A stretch of DNA of 35,181 bases from Sulfobacillus benefaciens. Its GTDB lineage: Bacteria; Bacillota; Sulfobacillia; Sulfobacillales; Sulfobacillaceae. The stretch lies in assembly GCA_003023725.1 (NCBI GenBank), contig PXYT01000040.1, positions 1 through 35,181 on the forward strand, written 5' to 3'. The number at the start of each line of letters is the position of its first letter. The stretch's first letter is position 1. Of this stretch, positions 15,718 through 24,033 are shown one piece after another. The notes beneath the pieces were generated by a model. It was not told the DNA's origin, ran no database searches, and saw only the letters and a list, made by a program, of their open reading frames with translations. The position numbers were made by a program, and so were the translations under genes.

Positions 15718-17319
15718 TTAAAAATTGATGGGCATATGCTCTTCTTTGGCAAACGCCACTGCGTTGGCATAGACTTCATCGGCATATTCGGTCATGGTCA
15801 AATTGTTGCCGGCACCGGGAGATGGCACCCAATTAAGCCGGCCAGACGCTTGGGACCACGGCATCCCGTATGTCACCCCAGAATTTTGCACATTGCCCGG
15901 GCCGCCGTAATACGCGGCGGACGCACTGCGCCAGGTGCCAAATTCCCCGTGTAAGGCCGCCAAAAATCCGGCCGCGGCCGGGGCCTCATCCGCCACGATG
16001 TCACACGCACTGACGGGAGTACCCGGGGGCGAATATTGGGTAAAGGATCCCGGCGAGAACATTTGCCAGACCCCACAGGCCACCGACGGTCCTTGATAGG
16101 TATAATCCACGCCCTTGGATTCCACGTACGCTTCCGCCACCAACCAGGGAATCGGAACGCCGGTCGCGGCCGAGGCCGCGTCAATGGCCGCCTTGTACCG
16201 TTTGTAGATTTGCAGCAAAGTGCCGGGACTGCCGGGCGGCGGAGCCGGTCCCACCGGGCCGCCATGGCCGGATCCAAAGCCCGAACCCGGCAGCGTCGTC
16301 GACGCCGTGAGTCCGCCGAACCATTTGGCGGTAATCGTCGCCGGATGGGTTTTGTTGACAAGAACTTTGGACGTCGTCACATAAAACACGGCATGATTGA
16401 AGATGAAGCCGTCGTGAACATGCGCGCTTTGTTTGCTGTCGCCTTCCACCGGCACCATGGGCACAATCTGGCCGGATGAACTCTTGAGTTGCATGGACAT
16501 TGGACCCAGAATATCTCGGCCCGTAACCTGGTCGTACACCCAATAACAGGGCGGCGGCTTCTTGGCATGCGGAGGCGGCGGGGGACAGACTTTGTACGGC
16601 GGCGTCCAGTTTAATTTGTACTTATTGCCAATCGGAGCGGACCCGGTAGCCATGACAAGAATTGGATGGGTTTTCGGATAGACCCATTCGACCGTGCTGG
16701 TGGCCGGCGTCGTCCCAAAACGCTTTGCCACCGGGTTGGTGGTCACAGCAGCCCAATCGGTCAGGACCGGCAGCGCCACGATTTGCGGTCCTTGTTCCAG
16801 CGTGTTGACATTGGTCCGCACCGTTTGGGCCCAATTGGAGCGGGATGGCACTAAGGTGGTACCCACGCCGTCTAAGGTCGCTTGCAAATTCTGGGCAACG
16901 GAATGCTCACGCAAATCGAGCGCGAACGCATTGGTCGCCAATAAGGGCCGGCCCATCTCCTGGGAATGCGGCAAATCATACAATCCGTAGCCACCCGGCC
17001 GGGTCCGATCCAAGGGCATGCCGCCGGACGCAGCCTGAATATCGCCCACCCACCACACGGCCGGGTATTGCGTCATAAAACTGTTGGCGGCATCCACATG
17101 CTGAATCAAATTGAGCCATTGCGTGCTGTAGGCGGCGTGGTCGGGCAAAGGCGGCGGGACTTTCTGGGCATGATAGGCCAATCCGCCGAAGACCATGAAG
17201 AACGCCATAATCACCACAAAAAATAAGGCCAGCCAACCTAAAATCGGCAATCCCACGCCCAGGCCCAGACCCAGCAGCCACCACATCAGCCGCCGTTTGG
17301 CCAGGGATTTGACATTCAT
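15718..17319 (-). CDS. Membrane-anchored lytic transglycosylase (VirB1-like)
   Basis: The 533-residue protein has a hydrophobic region at 12-47, an extracellular domain, a Pro-rich stretch (240-258), a Gly/Pro linker (345-366) and a C-terminal SLT-type transglycosylase domain (about 368-510). The catalytic glutamate is E400 in AYVESKGVDY, and GVWQMFSP follows as the usual second motif. Such enzymes open peptidoglycan for a transfer channel. Residues 65-150 contain a second lysozyme-like pattern (GGYGLYDLP and following) without a clear catalytic glutamate. A strong AAAAGGAGGGG precedes the ATG. Good confidence for the C-terminal domain, low for the first. Confidence 0.85.
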   Translation of the reverse strand: MNVKSLAKRRLMWWLLGLGLGVGLPILGWLALFFVVIMAFFMVFGGLAYHAQKVPPPLPDHAAYSTQWLNLIQHVDAANSFMTQYPAVWWVGDIQAASGGMPLDRTRPGGYGLYDLPHSQEMGRPLLATNAFALDLREHSVAQNLQATLDGVGTTLVPSRSNWAQTVRTNVNTLEQGPQIVALPVLTDWAAVTTNPVAKRFGTTPATSTVEWVYPKTHPILVMATGSAPIGNKYKLNWTPPYKVCPPPPPHAKKPPPCYWVYDQVTGRDILGPMSMQLKSSSGQIVPMVPVEGDSKQSAHVHDGFIFNHAVFYVTTSKVLVNKTHPATITAKWFGGLTASTTLPGSGFGSGHGGPVGPAPPPGSPGTLLQIYKRYKAAIDAASAATGVPIPWLVAEAYVESKGVDYTYQGPSVACGVWQMFSPGSFTQYSPPGTPVSACDIVADEAPAAAGFLAALHGEFGTWRSASAAYYGGPGNVQNSGVTYGMPWSQASGRLNWVPSPGAGNNLTMTEYADEVYANAVAFAKEEHMPINF

Positions 17320-17355
17320 GGCCTATCCCCCCTCCTTTTCCGATGCCGGACGGCG

Positions 17356-17493
17356 TTACCGGTCCGCCGATCGTCCACTCTGTTCCGCCAGGCCGGATCC
17401 CGAATGCCCCCGTCTGGTGGGACGCGTCTGCTCTTGATGGACAATGGCGCCCACACAAATCGCGATCGTGGCCACAATCCACAGCGCACTCAT
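17356..17493 (-). CDS. Tiny single-span membrane protein
   Basis: The ATG at 17493 overlaps the stop of the upstream gene as ATGA, a sign of translational coupling. The 45-residue product begins MSALWIVATIAICVGAIV, a clear membrane helix, and then has a basic, polar tail. Longer in-frame versions overlap the upstream gene and look antisense-like. The next gene (the transglycosylase) starts 36 bases further on. Confidence 0.6.
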   Translation of the reverse strand: MSALWIVATIAICVGAIVHQEQTRPTRRGHSGSGLAEQSGRSADR

Positions 17494-17777
17494 CGTCCGG
17501 CCTCGCACTCCGGCGACCACGTCACCCAAAAAGCGCCGGAATTCTCGGTTAAGAGCGGTTTCAGACCGGCCATTTGCTCGGCCCACTTCTGCCGGACCCG
17601 TTTTTGCCACACATAGCCGATATGTTGCCGGTCTCCTAATTCCACCGCCACCGGCACCGGCGTCTGATCGGGGACCAAACGCAAGGTCGCGGACACGATG
17701 TTTCCGTTTTGCACCTGCAATTCCAATCCGCCGTCATGCAATTCCTGGGTCCCATCGGGATAGGTCATTACCATCAT
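17490..17777 (-). CDS. Small soluble protein of unknown function
   Basis: The 95-residue product begins MMVMTYPDGTQELHDG and looks beta-rich in its first half (GLELQVQNGNIVSATLRLV) and helical later (KRVRQKWAEQMAG). AAGGAGG lies nine bases before the ATG. The first strand pattern, with alternating polar and hydrophobic residues, resembles small single-domain plasmid proteins, but no family is recognised. Confidence 0.6.
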   Translation of the reverse strand: MMVMTYPDGTQELHDGGLELQVQNGNIVSATLRLVPDQTPVPVAVELGDRQHIGYVWQKRVRQKWAEQMAGLKPLLTENSGAFWVTWSPECEAGR

Positions 17778-17831
17778 GATGGACTGCCTCCTTCGTTAAC
17801 CTTTAACAGTTAGCTTGTTGGTCCTTGTCCC

Positions 17832-18140
17832 TTAAGCCGAACGCCGCAACCACCCGCGGCGGCGGCGACGCCAGGGACGAGGTAATCTTACTGTCGTCAC
17901 CCGCCCAGTCGCCTGATAGCGCTGCAGTGCGTCATGAATCCAAGGCACCATCAGAAAGCCGGCGTCTTGGGCCATCAAAATTTCGGCCAGAGGGCGATCC
18001 AGCACAATGCGGGGCACCCCCCCTTCCGTCCAACACACGACGGCCGTCCGACCATCGACAATCGGCGCCCAGCCCAAATCAAAGGTGGCCAGTTGGCGGC
18101 GGCATTCCGCGGCCCACAGATCCCACCAGCGTTCTTCCAT
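17832..18140 (-). CDS. Small basic-tailed protein of unknown function
   Basis: The 102-residue product begins MEERWWDLWAAE and ends in an Arg-rich tail (PRPWRRRRRGWLRRSA) that could bind nucleic acid or phospholipid. GGAGG precedes the ATG at nine bases, and the longer frame upstream has no such site. The middle reads as a compact mixed fold without known motifs. Confidence 0.6.
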   Translation of the reverse strand: MEERWWDLWAAECRRQLATFDLGWAPIVDGRTAVVCWTEGGVPRIVLDRPLAEILMAQDAGFLMVPWIHDALQRYQATGRVTTVRLPRPWRRRRRGWLRRSA

Positions 18141-18211
18141 GATGTTGGTCCTCCTTGTGATTGTGCGTGACGGGGCGGGAACTGTGCCGAGAATGCCACG
18201 ACGGACGGACG

Positions 18212-18295
18212 TTATCGTGTGAGCACGCGGATCCACGCCCACACGGCTACGATGGTCAACGCCGCTCCCAAACTCGCCAGCATAGCCGTTTTCAT
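18212..18295 (-). CDS. Tiny membrane peptide coupled to the helicase gene
   Basis: The ATG overlaps the helicase stop as ATGA. The 27-residue product (MKTAMLASLGAALTIVAV and a short basic end) is a single hydrophobic helix. Overlapping stop/start codons and the membrane-like composition favour a real gene, though frames of this length occur by chance. Confidence 0.5.
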   Translation of the reverse strand: MKTAMLASLGAALTIVAVWAWIRVLTR

Positions 18296-19743
18296 GGCAT
18301 TTGTCGCGCTCCTTGGGGGCGGGACCCCTGAGGAGCCCGCAAGAGATCCCATGCCTCTTCGGGCAATCCCAGTTGCCGCGTCGCCCGGGTCATGGCCACA
18401 TACCATAAGTGCTGATCCTCCGGCGTCAATTGTCCGTTCAACGGGGCCAAATCGTCTAACACCACCACATGCGGCCATTCCAATCCTTTGGCCTTGTGGA
18501 TGGTGGCGAATTGCGCCGTCGCCTGCTCCGGGGTCCGGGAGGCGGCCCGCACCCGGCGTATCAAGCCCGGTAACCGCGATCCCCAGCGCTCCACAGCCCG
18601 GCACCGGCCTTGCCACTCCACATCCTCCACCGTTTCGGCATACTCTTGCAGCATGTCGAAATCGGCAAACAGCCGCAGAAACGGCAATTGTACGGGCTCG
18701 TTCTGCCACAGCCGCGCCGTGTCCTCCAGCCAGTCCAGGCGATAGCCCTCGATACCGCCGACCCAGCCTAGTTGCAATCCCGGATTGCGGTCCAGCCCGC
18801 TCACCGCTTCGGCAAAAAGCCCGCTGTTGGATCGCCCCACATACGCTACCGGCGGACTGCCTTTGCCGGCGTAAACCTGGCCGGATTCGGGTGCCAGTCC
18901 GCGCAAAGGCGGCAGTTGGGGCTGAAACCAACGCAAGATACGCGTAGCCCATCCGGCAATACCGGCGCCAAAGCGAAACGACGCCGTTAACCGCAAGTCT
19001 TGATCGGGACGAATCTGTTGCATTGCGTCAATCGCGCCCCGCCATCCGTAAATCGCCTGAAACGGGTCACCCACAAAGATTTGTTGAGCCCGGGTCTGCT
19101 GCCGGACTAATTGCAGTAACACCGGATTGGCGTCCTGAGCTTCGTCGAACAAAATGACGTCAAAGGGCAAGAGCGGTCGGCTCAACACGAACAACTTCAG
19201 ATAGCCGTCATGCAACATGCCAACGCGGCGGTCCTGAGGATCCTGCATGCAGCGCCACACCAGGCGGGCATCACGCACCGCCCGGGCCGGTTCCGCCCAG
19301 GCGAAGGGGCCCATCCAATCTCCGGCCTCCAGGGGCACATGGTGCTGACCAATGTCCGGATCGGGCGACGCCAGGTACTGCTGCAGCGTGCGCAACACCA
19401 CATCGGCCCAGACAGCTTCGGCACCGGTCGGGGTCGGACCCAACAGGCCGGTTTGCGCCAAAGCCCACGGCTTGAGCGTCGCCACCAGTTTGTCCCGGTA
19501 ATTGCGGCCTACCGCCCGGAACGCCAAGGCATGGCCCGTGCGCGCCGTCACAGAGCGGGGGAAACGCTCTTGAGCCTGCAATTGCACCGATTTATTGAAA
19601 GCCAGATACAAAGCGCGCTGGCCAGGATGCGCCTGGGCCCAGGCGACGAGCGACGCCGTTTTGCCGGTGCCGGCATAGGCGGTAACCCGCACAATATGTC
19701 CCTGGGCACGCGCAACCTGTTCCTGTTCCGGGGTCAGTCGCAT
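18292..19743 (-). CDS. UvrD/PcrA-type superfamily 1 helicase, short form
   Basis: The 483-residue protein begins MRLTPEQEQVARAQG. It has the P-loop AYAGTGKT at about 22-29, the Walker B box ILFDEAQDANP, the motif III-like VGDPFQAIYGWRGA, the TIHKAKGLEW motif and the final LWYVAMTRATRQLG. These are the superfamily 1A signatures, so ATP-driven 3'-to-5' unwinding is expected. PcrA and UvrD have about 720 residues, so the accessory 2B/1B insertions are reduced. The start is unclear: no ribosome binding site precedes the ATG, but a 32-codon upstream ORF with a good site overlaps it and may couple translation. Confidence 0.9.
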   Translation of the reverse strand: MRLTPEQEQVARAQGHIVRVTAYAGTGKTASLVAWAQAHPGQRALYLAFNKSVQLQAQERFPRSVTARTGHALAFRAVGRNYRDKLVATLKPWALAQTGLLGPTPTGAEAVWADVVLRTLQQYLASPDPDIGQHHVPLEAGDWMGPFAWAEPARAVRDARLVWRCMQDPQDRRVGMLHDGYLKLFVLSRPLLPFDVILFDEAQDANPVLLQLVRQQTRAQQIFVGDPFQAIYGWRGAIDAMQQIRPDQDLRLTASFRFGAGIAGWATRILRWFQPQLPPLRGLAPESGQVYAGKGSPPVAYVGRSNSGLFAEAVSGLDRNPGLQLGWVGGIEGYRLDWLEDTARLWQNEPVQLPFLRLFADFDMLQEYAETVEDVEWQGRCRAVERWGSRLPGLIRRVRAASRTPEQATAQFATIHKAKGLEWPHVVVLDDLAPLNGQLTPEDQHLWYVAMTRATRQLGLPEEAWDLLRAPQGSRPQGARQMP

Positions 19744-19832
19744 AGGCAAACGGAGCGCCGGATTGGGCAGGCACGCGGAACGACAAGGCCCGAATGCCCG
19801 GGCCGGGATAGTGTGACAACAGAATAGGTCAT
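19734..19832 (-). CDS. Possible short leader ORF of the helicase gene
   Basis: AGGAG lies about nine bases before an ATG at 19832. The frame codes for 32 residues (beginning MTYSVVTLSRPG) and ends at a TGA ten bases inside the helicase gene. It would supply ribosomes to the helicase start, which lacks its own site. The alternative is that the helicase uses an unusual start further upstream. Confidence 0.35.
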   Translation of the reverse strand: MTYSVVTLSRPGHSGLVVPRACPIRRSVCLCD

Positions 19833-19872
19833 TAATGGCAGCGCTCCTTTCTCTCCCAACAAGAGACTCAGC

Positions 19873-20856
19873 TTACCAGCCGAGTTTGGACGGAGCCGGT
19901 TGCGGGGGAGCCCGCCGCACCGGAGCCGCCGCGGAAGTCGGCGCTTTGACCACCGTAGGCGGAGGCGGAGCCGGCTCCAGCCGTTGGCGAAACCGCCGGT
20001 CTTCCCGATCCAGCACCGGTTGCACCCCGGGATGCCGAAACCACTCGGATTCCGGGGGTAACGGTCCCGGTTCCACGCTGGTCAGCGGGCGGGCAAATAC
20101 GGTCCAGTTCCGGCCCTCAATCCGCTGTGGCACCAGAGCCGTCTCGGCCTGTTGCACCAGATGACCGACCACCGGATTGCCCGGCTGCATCCGCTGCCCT
20201 TCCGCGACAAAGGCGTGGGCCTGTTGAGTTAAGGGCGTATCGTTCCACCGATCCACAATCGTAAACGCGCCTTGCTGCCCGGTGGTTTGCAGGCCAAACA
20301 GATGATACCGGGGCAACGTCAACAGCCGGGTCGGAGCCCCATCCTCCGGATCCGGATTGCACAACCCATCGGAGGTCCGGCGCGATCCCGCCAGCGGATC
20401 CCGCAAGCCTTTTTGCACCAACGCCTGCAGCCGGTCCTGCACGGGAGTCAACTGAGTCTCATCCAGTTCCACAAAACGCCGGTGGCCAATGCCAATCACC
20501 AGATGCGGTGCGTTGGGCGGCGGCACAGGCTGATCCGCCGTCGGATGCGACACCAACCAGCTGTCTTGCGCCGTCACCACCAGCCACTGCAGGGCTTCCG
20601 GCGCCGGATTAGCCGCCAATTCCTGTTGCGCTCCTTGCACGGCCCGGCGCACCAAAGGGGCCCAATCCACCGCCGTCCCCTCCGCAGCCCCAGGTATTTG
20701 CCAGCCTGGCCGGTCGGGCAAGGTGGCCAGCGCCTGATCCAGACGGGGGGCCGAAGCCGGACCCTCTGGCCCGTCCCAGGCCGTCAAAATGTCCTGGCCG
20801 TTGGTCAAAAATGTCACGCGGTGGGCCGAGGTGGCCACCGCATTCTGAGCTTCCAT
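19873..20856 (-). CDS. Replication-region protein of unknown function
   Basis: The 327-residue product has no signal or membrane segment. Residues 1-230 alternate strands and helices (HRVTFLTNGQDILTAWDG, LQWLVVTAQDSWLVSHP, HLVIGIGHRRFVELDE), and the last 50 residues are Pro/Ala-rich and basic. A strong AAGGAGG precedes the ATG. It lies between primase and helicase genes, which suggests a part in DNA metabolism. No catalytic motif is recognised. Confidence 0.7.
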   Translation of the reverse strand: MEAQNAVATSAHRVTFLTNGQDILTAWDGPEGPASAPRLDQALATLPDRPGWQIPGAAEGTAVDWAPLVRRAVQGAQQELAANPAPEALQWLVVTAQDSWLVSHPTADQPVPPPNAPHLVIGIGHRRFVELDETQLTPVQDRLQALVQKGLRDPLAGSRRTSDGLCNPDPEDGAPTRLLTLPRYHLFGLQTTGQQGAFTIVDRWNDTPLTQQAHAFVAEGQRMQPGNPVVGHLVQQAETALVPQRIEGRNWTVFARPLTSVEPGPLPPESEWFRHPGVQPVLDREDRRFRQRLEPAPPPPTVVKAPTSAAAPVRRAPPQPAPSKLGW

Positions 20857-20937
20857 AGCTATACCTCCTTCACCTGTCTTCTCGCATAGACGTCTTCTCG
20901 GATTTTTTGTCGAGCTTTTCCCCGTAAACCCGGGGGG

Positions 20938-22071
20938 TTACAACACAGCTCGGGATTCCGACGACGCGGTGGCTTGGACGCCCACCGGATGAAAAGGGGG
21001 CCACCGTGTCGTGCGAATCATTAACCCCGCTTGCAAGGCATCGTCCACACCTTTAGGTCCTTCTGCCCAATGCGCCAGCCGCACGGCAATGCCGGCTTGG
21101 GCGACCAGCGCCGCCAACTGATTTTGAGCACTCTGCACGATCTGGCGCACATCCGGCGTGCCGTCTTGATCAAAAGCCAAGACCACCGCCACGGGATGCC
21201 AAGCGGATAAGGCCCGGGCCAATTTCGGCCAGACCGTAATCCCCGGCAGGCCCAAGACCGGCTGATGCAAGAAGAAGGCGGCCACATCCGCCTTCAGCGG
21301 GCCTTCCGTCACCCACCATACACTGCGTGGCGTCACATAGGCCTGACCGGCCACGTGAAAGGGCGACCCCGGAGACGCGCCCGTCCACTGCCCATCATGC
21401 GGCGTGGACGTCAGCCATTGATACCGGGCACCGGGCGAATCGCGGCGAATTTGGCAGCCTTGAATCCGTCCCGCGTGATCGCGTACCGGAATCAACAAAC
21501 CGGGAGCGCCCTGTAATTTCCAGCCCCGGCCTTGCACACGGCGAGACACCCCCGGAATCCCCCGCAAATCCGGCACCGCCTGCAACATGGCCGCGATCAG
21601 ATGGTGCCGAGATCCACTGGGCAAGGACGCATACCCCGCCTGGGCAATCGCGCCGTCCGACAATCCGCGTTGCCGCAGGGCCTGGTGATGATCGGTCCGC
21701 AAGCCGGCGGCTTGCAGCAAGGCCTGAAAGGCGGCATGACGCCGAATGCGGGACGCCAACGGATCCGGAGCAGGCAAGGGCGGGGGAGCCGGAGCCGTGA
21801 CGACGGTGCCTTCCAACCGGTGAATAGCCTCAATGGTGGAACAGTTTTCGGTCAGCCGCACCCAATCAATGGCATCGCCGCCGACATTGCACACCCAGCA
21901 GCGCCACACATGATGGCCGGGTGAGACTTCAAAACTGGGATGCCGGTCGTCGTGAAAAGGACACTGCCCCCACCACCGGGATCCCCGGCGCGTCAACGGC
22001 ACCCGTTGCGTAATCAACCCGACCAAATCCACATCGGTTCGTAATTGGTGAAAATCCCAGGACATTGACAT
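20938..22071 (-). CDS. DNA primase with CHC2 zinc finger and Toprim domain
   Basis: The 377-residue protein starts with a CHC2 zinc-binding domain: C37, H40 (CPFHDDRHPSF), C58 and C61 (CWVCNVGGDA). A Toprim domain follows, with its acidic residue in VTEGPLKAD and the DxD pair in LAFDQDG. Together these define DnaG-type primases that make RNA primers. DnaG has about 600 residues; the C-terminal helicase-binding part is missing here, as in several phage and plasmid primases. The ATG at 22071 has GAGGTG at good spacing. The element encodes its own DnaB-type helicase, and the two probably work together. Confidence 0.87.
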   Translation of the reverse strand: MSMSWDFHQLRTDVDLVGLITQRVPLTRRGSRWWGQCPFHDDRHPSFEVSPGHHVWRCWVCNVGGDAIDWVRLTENCSTIEAIHRLEGTVVTAPAPPPLPAPDPLASRIRRHAAFQALLQAAGLRTDHHQALRQRGLSDGAIAQAGYASLPSGSRHHLIAAMLQAVPDLRGIPGVSRRVQGRGWKLQGAPGLLIPVRDHAGRIQGCQIRRDSPGARYQWLTSTPHDGQWTGASPGSPFHVAGQAYVTPRSVWWVTEGPLKADVAAFFLHQPVLGLPGITVWPKLARALSAWHPVAVVLAFDQDGTPDVRQIVQSAQNQLAALVAQAGIAVRLAHWAEGPKGVDDALQAGLMIRTTRWPPFHPVGVQATASSESRAVL

Positions 22072-22164
22072 CGTCTCACCTCTTCTGCTCGAGCCGCCGG
22101 CGAGTTCCCCAGGCGGGGACAACTTCCGGCTGGTAAATCTCTCACCTCACCCTCTTCTCCCGCT

Positions 22165-22686
22165 TTACCGGGCCGCCGCCCGCCCTGCTGCCACCAGAGA
22201 CCGGGCGTCTTCAGCCTGGGCAGACGCCTCCGGCTCGGTCTGCCGTGTCTTCTTCTTGGGCGACACCGGTTTCAGCGGCATCTGCCGGGTAGTCGCGCCT
22301 ACCCACTCGCTCAGCCAGGTGCTGATATCGACCGGGTCGGATCCGGAGGCCGTCGCGGTCATCATGGTCCCGCGTAATTGCGTCCGGTTCGTGCTAGCCC
22401 ACAAATCCGTCCAGGGAATAAACACCCGCAACACCGACGGCGCGTCCTGGCCCCAGGCGCCCTGGACTGTCCAGCCCAAACCAAAACCCAACGGCGTAAC
22501 GTAGTCGATCCACCCCGTTTGCGTGCTGGTCTTAGCGCGGCCGCTCACCCAGAATTGCGGGCCGGTCACGGTAATGGCCTGTCCCTGCCAGGCCCTGAAC
22601 TGTTGCGATAATTGCTGAATAGCCAGGCGCCAGACTTGATGCGCCCAGGATTCAGCCGTCTCTTCATACCCATAGGATCTGCTCAT
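22165..22686 (-). CDS. Replication-region protein of unknown function
   Basis: The product has 173 residues from the ATG at 22686. This ATG has no good ribosome binding site; a TTG at 22761 extends the frame by 25 codons, and AGGAGG lies inside that extension, so the start is uncertain. The main part is Trp- and Thr-rich and strand-like (TVTGPQFWVSGRAKTSTQTG, then GLGWTVQGAWGQD). The last 45 residues are basic and Ala-rich and probably disordered. No family is recognised. Confidence 0.6.
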   Translation of the reverse strand: MSRSYGYEETAESWAHQVWRLAIQQLSQQFRAWQGQAITVTGPQFWVSGRAKTSTQTGWIDYVTPLGFGLGWTVQGAWGQDAPSVLRVFIPWTDLWASTNRTQLRGTMMTATASGSDPVDISTWLSEWVGATTRQMPLKPVSPKKKTRQTEPEASAQAEDARSLVAAGRAAAR

Positions 22687-22816
22687 AGTGTCTCGCGACG
22701 CGTCCGGCTGATGGCCAGGCTCCGCCGCTCCCTCCTGTCTCTGTCGACCTATCGATGACAATCGCCAACGGCTTGCTCATGGGGATGAGGCCTTGGCATT
22801 CCCCGAGTCACCGTCC

Positions 22817-23248
22817 TTATACCGCAGCCCGAGCCGTGTCGTCCGGGGCCGTCTCGTCCGCTCCCGGAGTCGGCCATAATTGACTCACAGCCACCACCCA
22901 GGCCCGCACAGCGCGGACCCATTGGGGCAAACTCCGCTGGCTCCAGGCCTGGTCCAGCGCCTCTTCCGCCCGGTCTACGTCCGTCCAGTCCGCTTCCGGC
23001 GGAAAAGCGGGACCGGCGACCCAAGACACCGCCTGCGCCATCATGGCTTCTGCGATGGCGGTATCCCAATCCAATAGATCGGGCGGTTCCGGAACGGTCC
23101 ACAGCCACCCGGCCACGATGGCGGCCCGGTGACTCCGCAAGGCAGCCAATTCGCTGGCAGTCAACCCCGCGTTTTTCATCCGTAAAGCGCCTTGGGGCGT
23201 GACATAAAAAGACACGCCTCGCTGATGGGCTTCCTGCCACGTCTGCAT
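22817..23248 (-). CDS. Small protein with TubC-docking-like N-terminal region
   Basis: The 143-residue product is counted from the second ATG of the frame, which has GGAG eight bases upstream; the first is too close. Residues 10-45 (RGVSFYVTPQGALRMKNAG, then LTASELAALRSHRAAIV) follow the pattern of the TubC N-terminal-domain-like fold, often fused to or found near plasmid and phage replication proteins. The remainder is Trp-rich and helical. It lies between the Sak4-like and primase genes. The fold call is by pattern only. Confidence 0.6.
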   Translation of the reverse strand: MQTWQEAHQRGVSFYVTPQGALRMKNAGLTASELAALRSHRAAIVAGWLWTVPEPPDLLDWDTAIAEAMMAQAVSWVAGPAFPPEADWTDVDRAEEALDQAWSQRSLPQWVRAVRAWVVAVSQLWPTPGADETAPDDTARAAV

Positions 23249-23286
23249 CCGCATCGCTCCTTTCTTCACCCCGCAATCCCGGGGCC

Positions 23287-23997
23287 TTAACTGACCGGGT
23301 CGGACGCCAGGGCGCGTTCCGGATGCATAGCCGCGGCAATGGCATTGAGCAGCGATCCATCCGCGGGCCCGGTGGTGCCTTCCCGCAAAGCAAACAACCG
23401 GGATTTATCGGCGGTCACCCGGTGCTGCATGTCGATATGCAACACCAAGTCATATTCGTATTCAAAACGCTCGCGCATAACCGCCCGGGGACCTCCCGCC
23501 GTCACCTGGGTTTTCCCGGTCTGTTCCGCCGTATCCAGCAGCACCCGGGGTTTTTCCCGCAAGGTGACAATCACCGACAACGGCGTCCGGTTAATGGCGC
23601 CGAGCAACGCTTCATGGCGCGGGGTCACATCACGCCAGGCTCTGGCGCCCTTCACGCCCCGTTTCTGAATGCCGGCCAGGATGTCCAAACACCCGCCCGG
23701 CCCGTCCCATTCGGGCGACAGTGAATCAAACAGGATGACATCATAGTGAGCCGCTTCCACCATGCGAATAGCCTCGATAAACTGTTCCGGACTAAACGGC
23801 GGGGCCATTTCCGCCATATCCGCCGGAAAGCGCGCCGCATACAGACTGGAGGCCCCGTGCTCAGTATCCACCACCGCTACGCGCTGACCCAGTTGGTGGG
23901 CAATGGCGAGACCGGTATACGTTTTGCCGGCGCCGCTGGGTCCCCACAAGACCACGTTGAGTTTGCTGGGCGCGGCGGCGGGCGCAAAGGACAGCAT
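23287..23997 (-). CDS. Sak4/RecA-like P-loop ATPase
   Basis: The 236-residue protein has a P-loop GPSGAGKT at 19-26, a VAVVDTEHG segment and a Walker B strand (YDVILFDSLSPEW). These are features of the single-domain RecA-like ATPases of phages and plasmids, including Sak4-type proteins that assist single-strand annealing. VIVTLREKPRVLL and the later EYEYDLVLHIDMQHR fit the same fold. Expected role: recombination or repair of the element's DNA. AAAGGAG precedes both a GTG at 24000 and the ATG at 23997; the ATG is chosen. Confidence 0.8.
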   Translation of the reverse strand: MLSFAPAAAPSKLNVVLWGPSGAGKTYTGLAIAHQLGQRVAVVDTEHGASSLYAARFPADMAEMAPPFSPEQFIEAIRMVEAAHYDVILFDSLSPEWDGPGGCLDILAGIQKRGVKGARAWRDVTPRHEALLGAINRTPLSVIVTLREKPRVLLDTAEQTGKTQVTAGGPRAVMRERFEYEYDLVLHIDMQHRVTADKSRLFALREGTTGPADGSLLNAIAAAMHPERALASDPVS

Positions 23998-24033
23998 CAC
24001 ACTCGACTCCTTTCTTACGCATCACGAGGGGGG

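Noticed and set aside
18296-18952. Extension of the tiny ORF at 18212 to 246 codons
   Set aside because: The upstream part overlaps the helicase gene in another frame and looks like an antisense or shifted shadow; only the last 27 codons after the ATGA overlap are kept.
22700-22816. 38-codon ORF (starting MSKPLAIVIDRSTETGG) between two central genes
   Set aside because: No ribosome binding site precedes it and the product resembles no known peptide.
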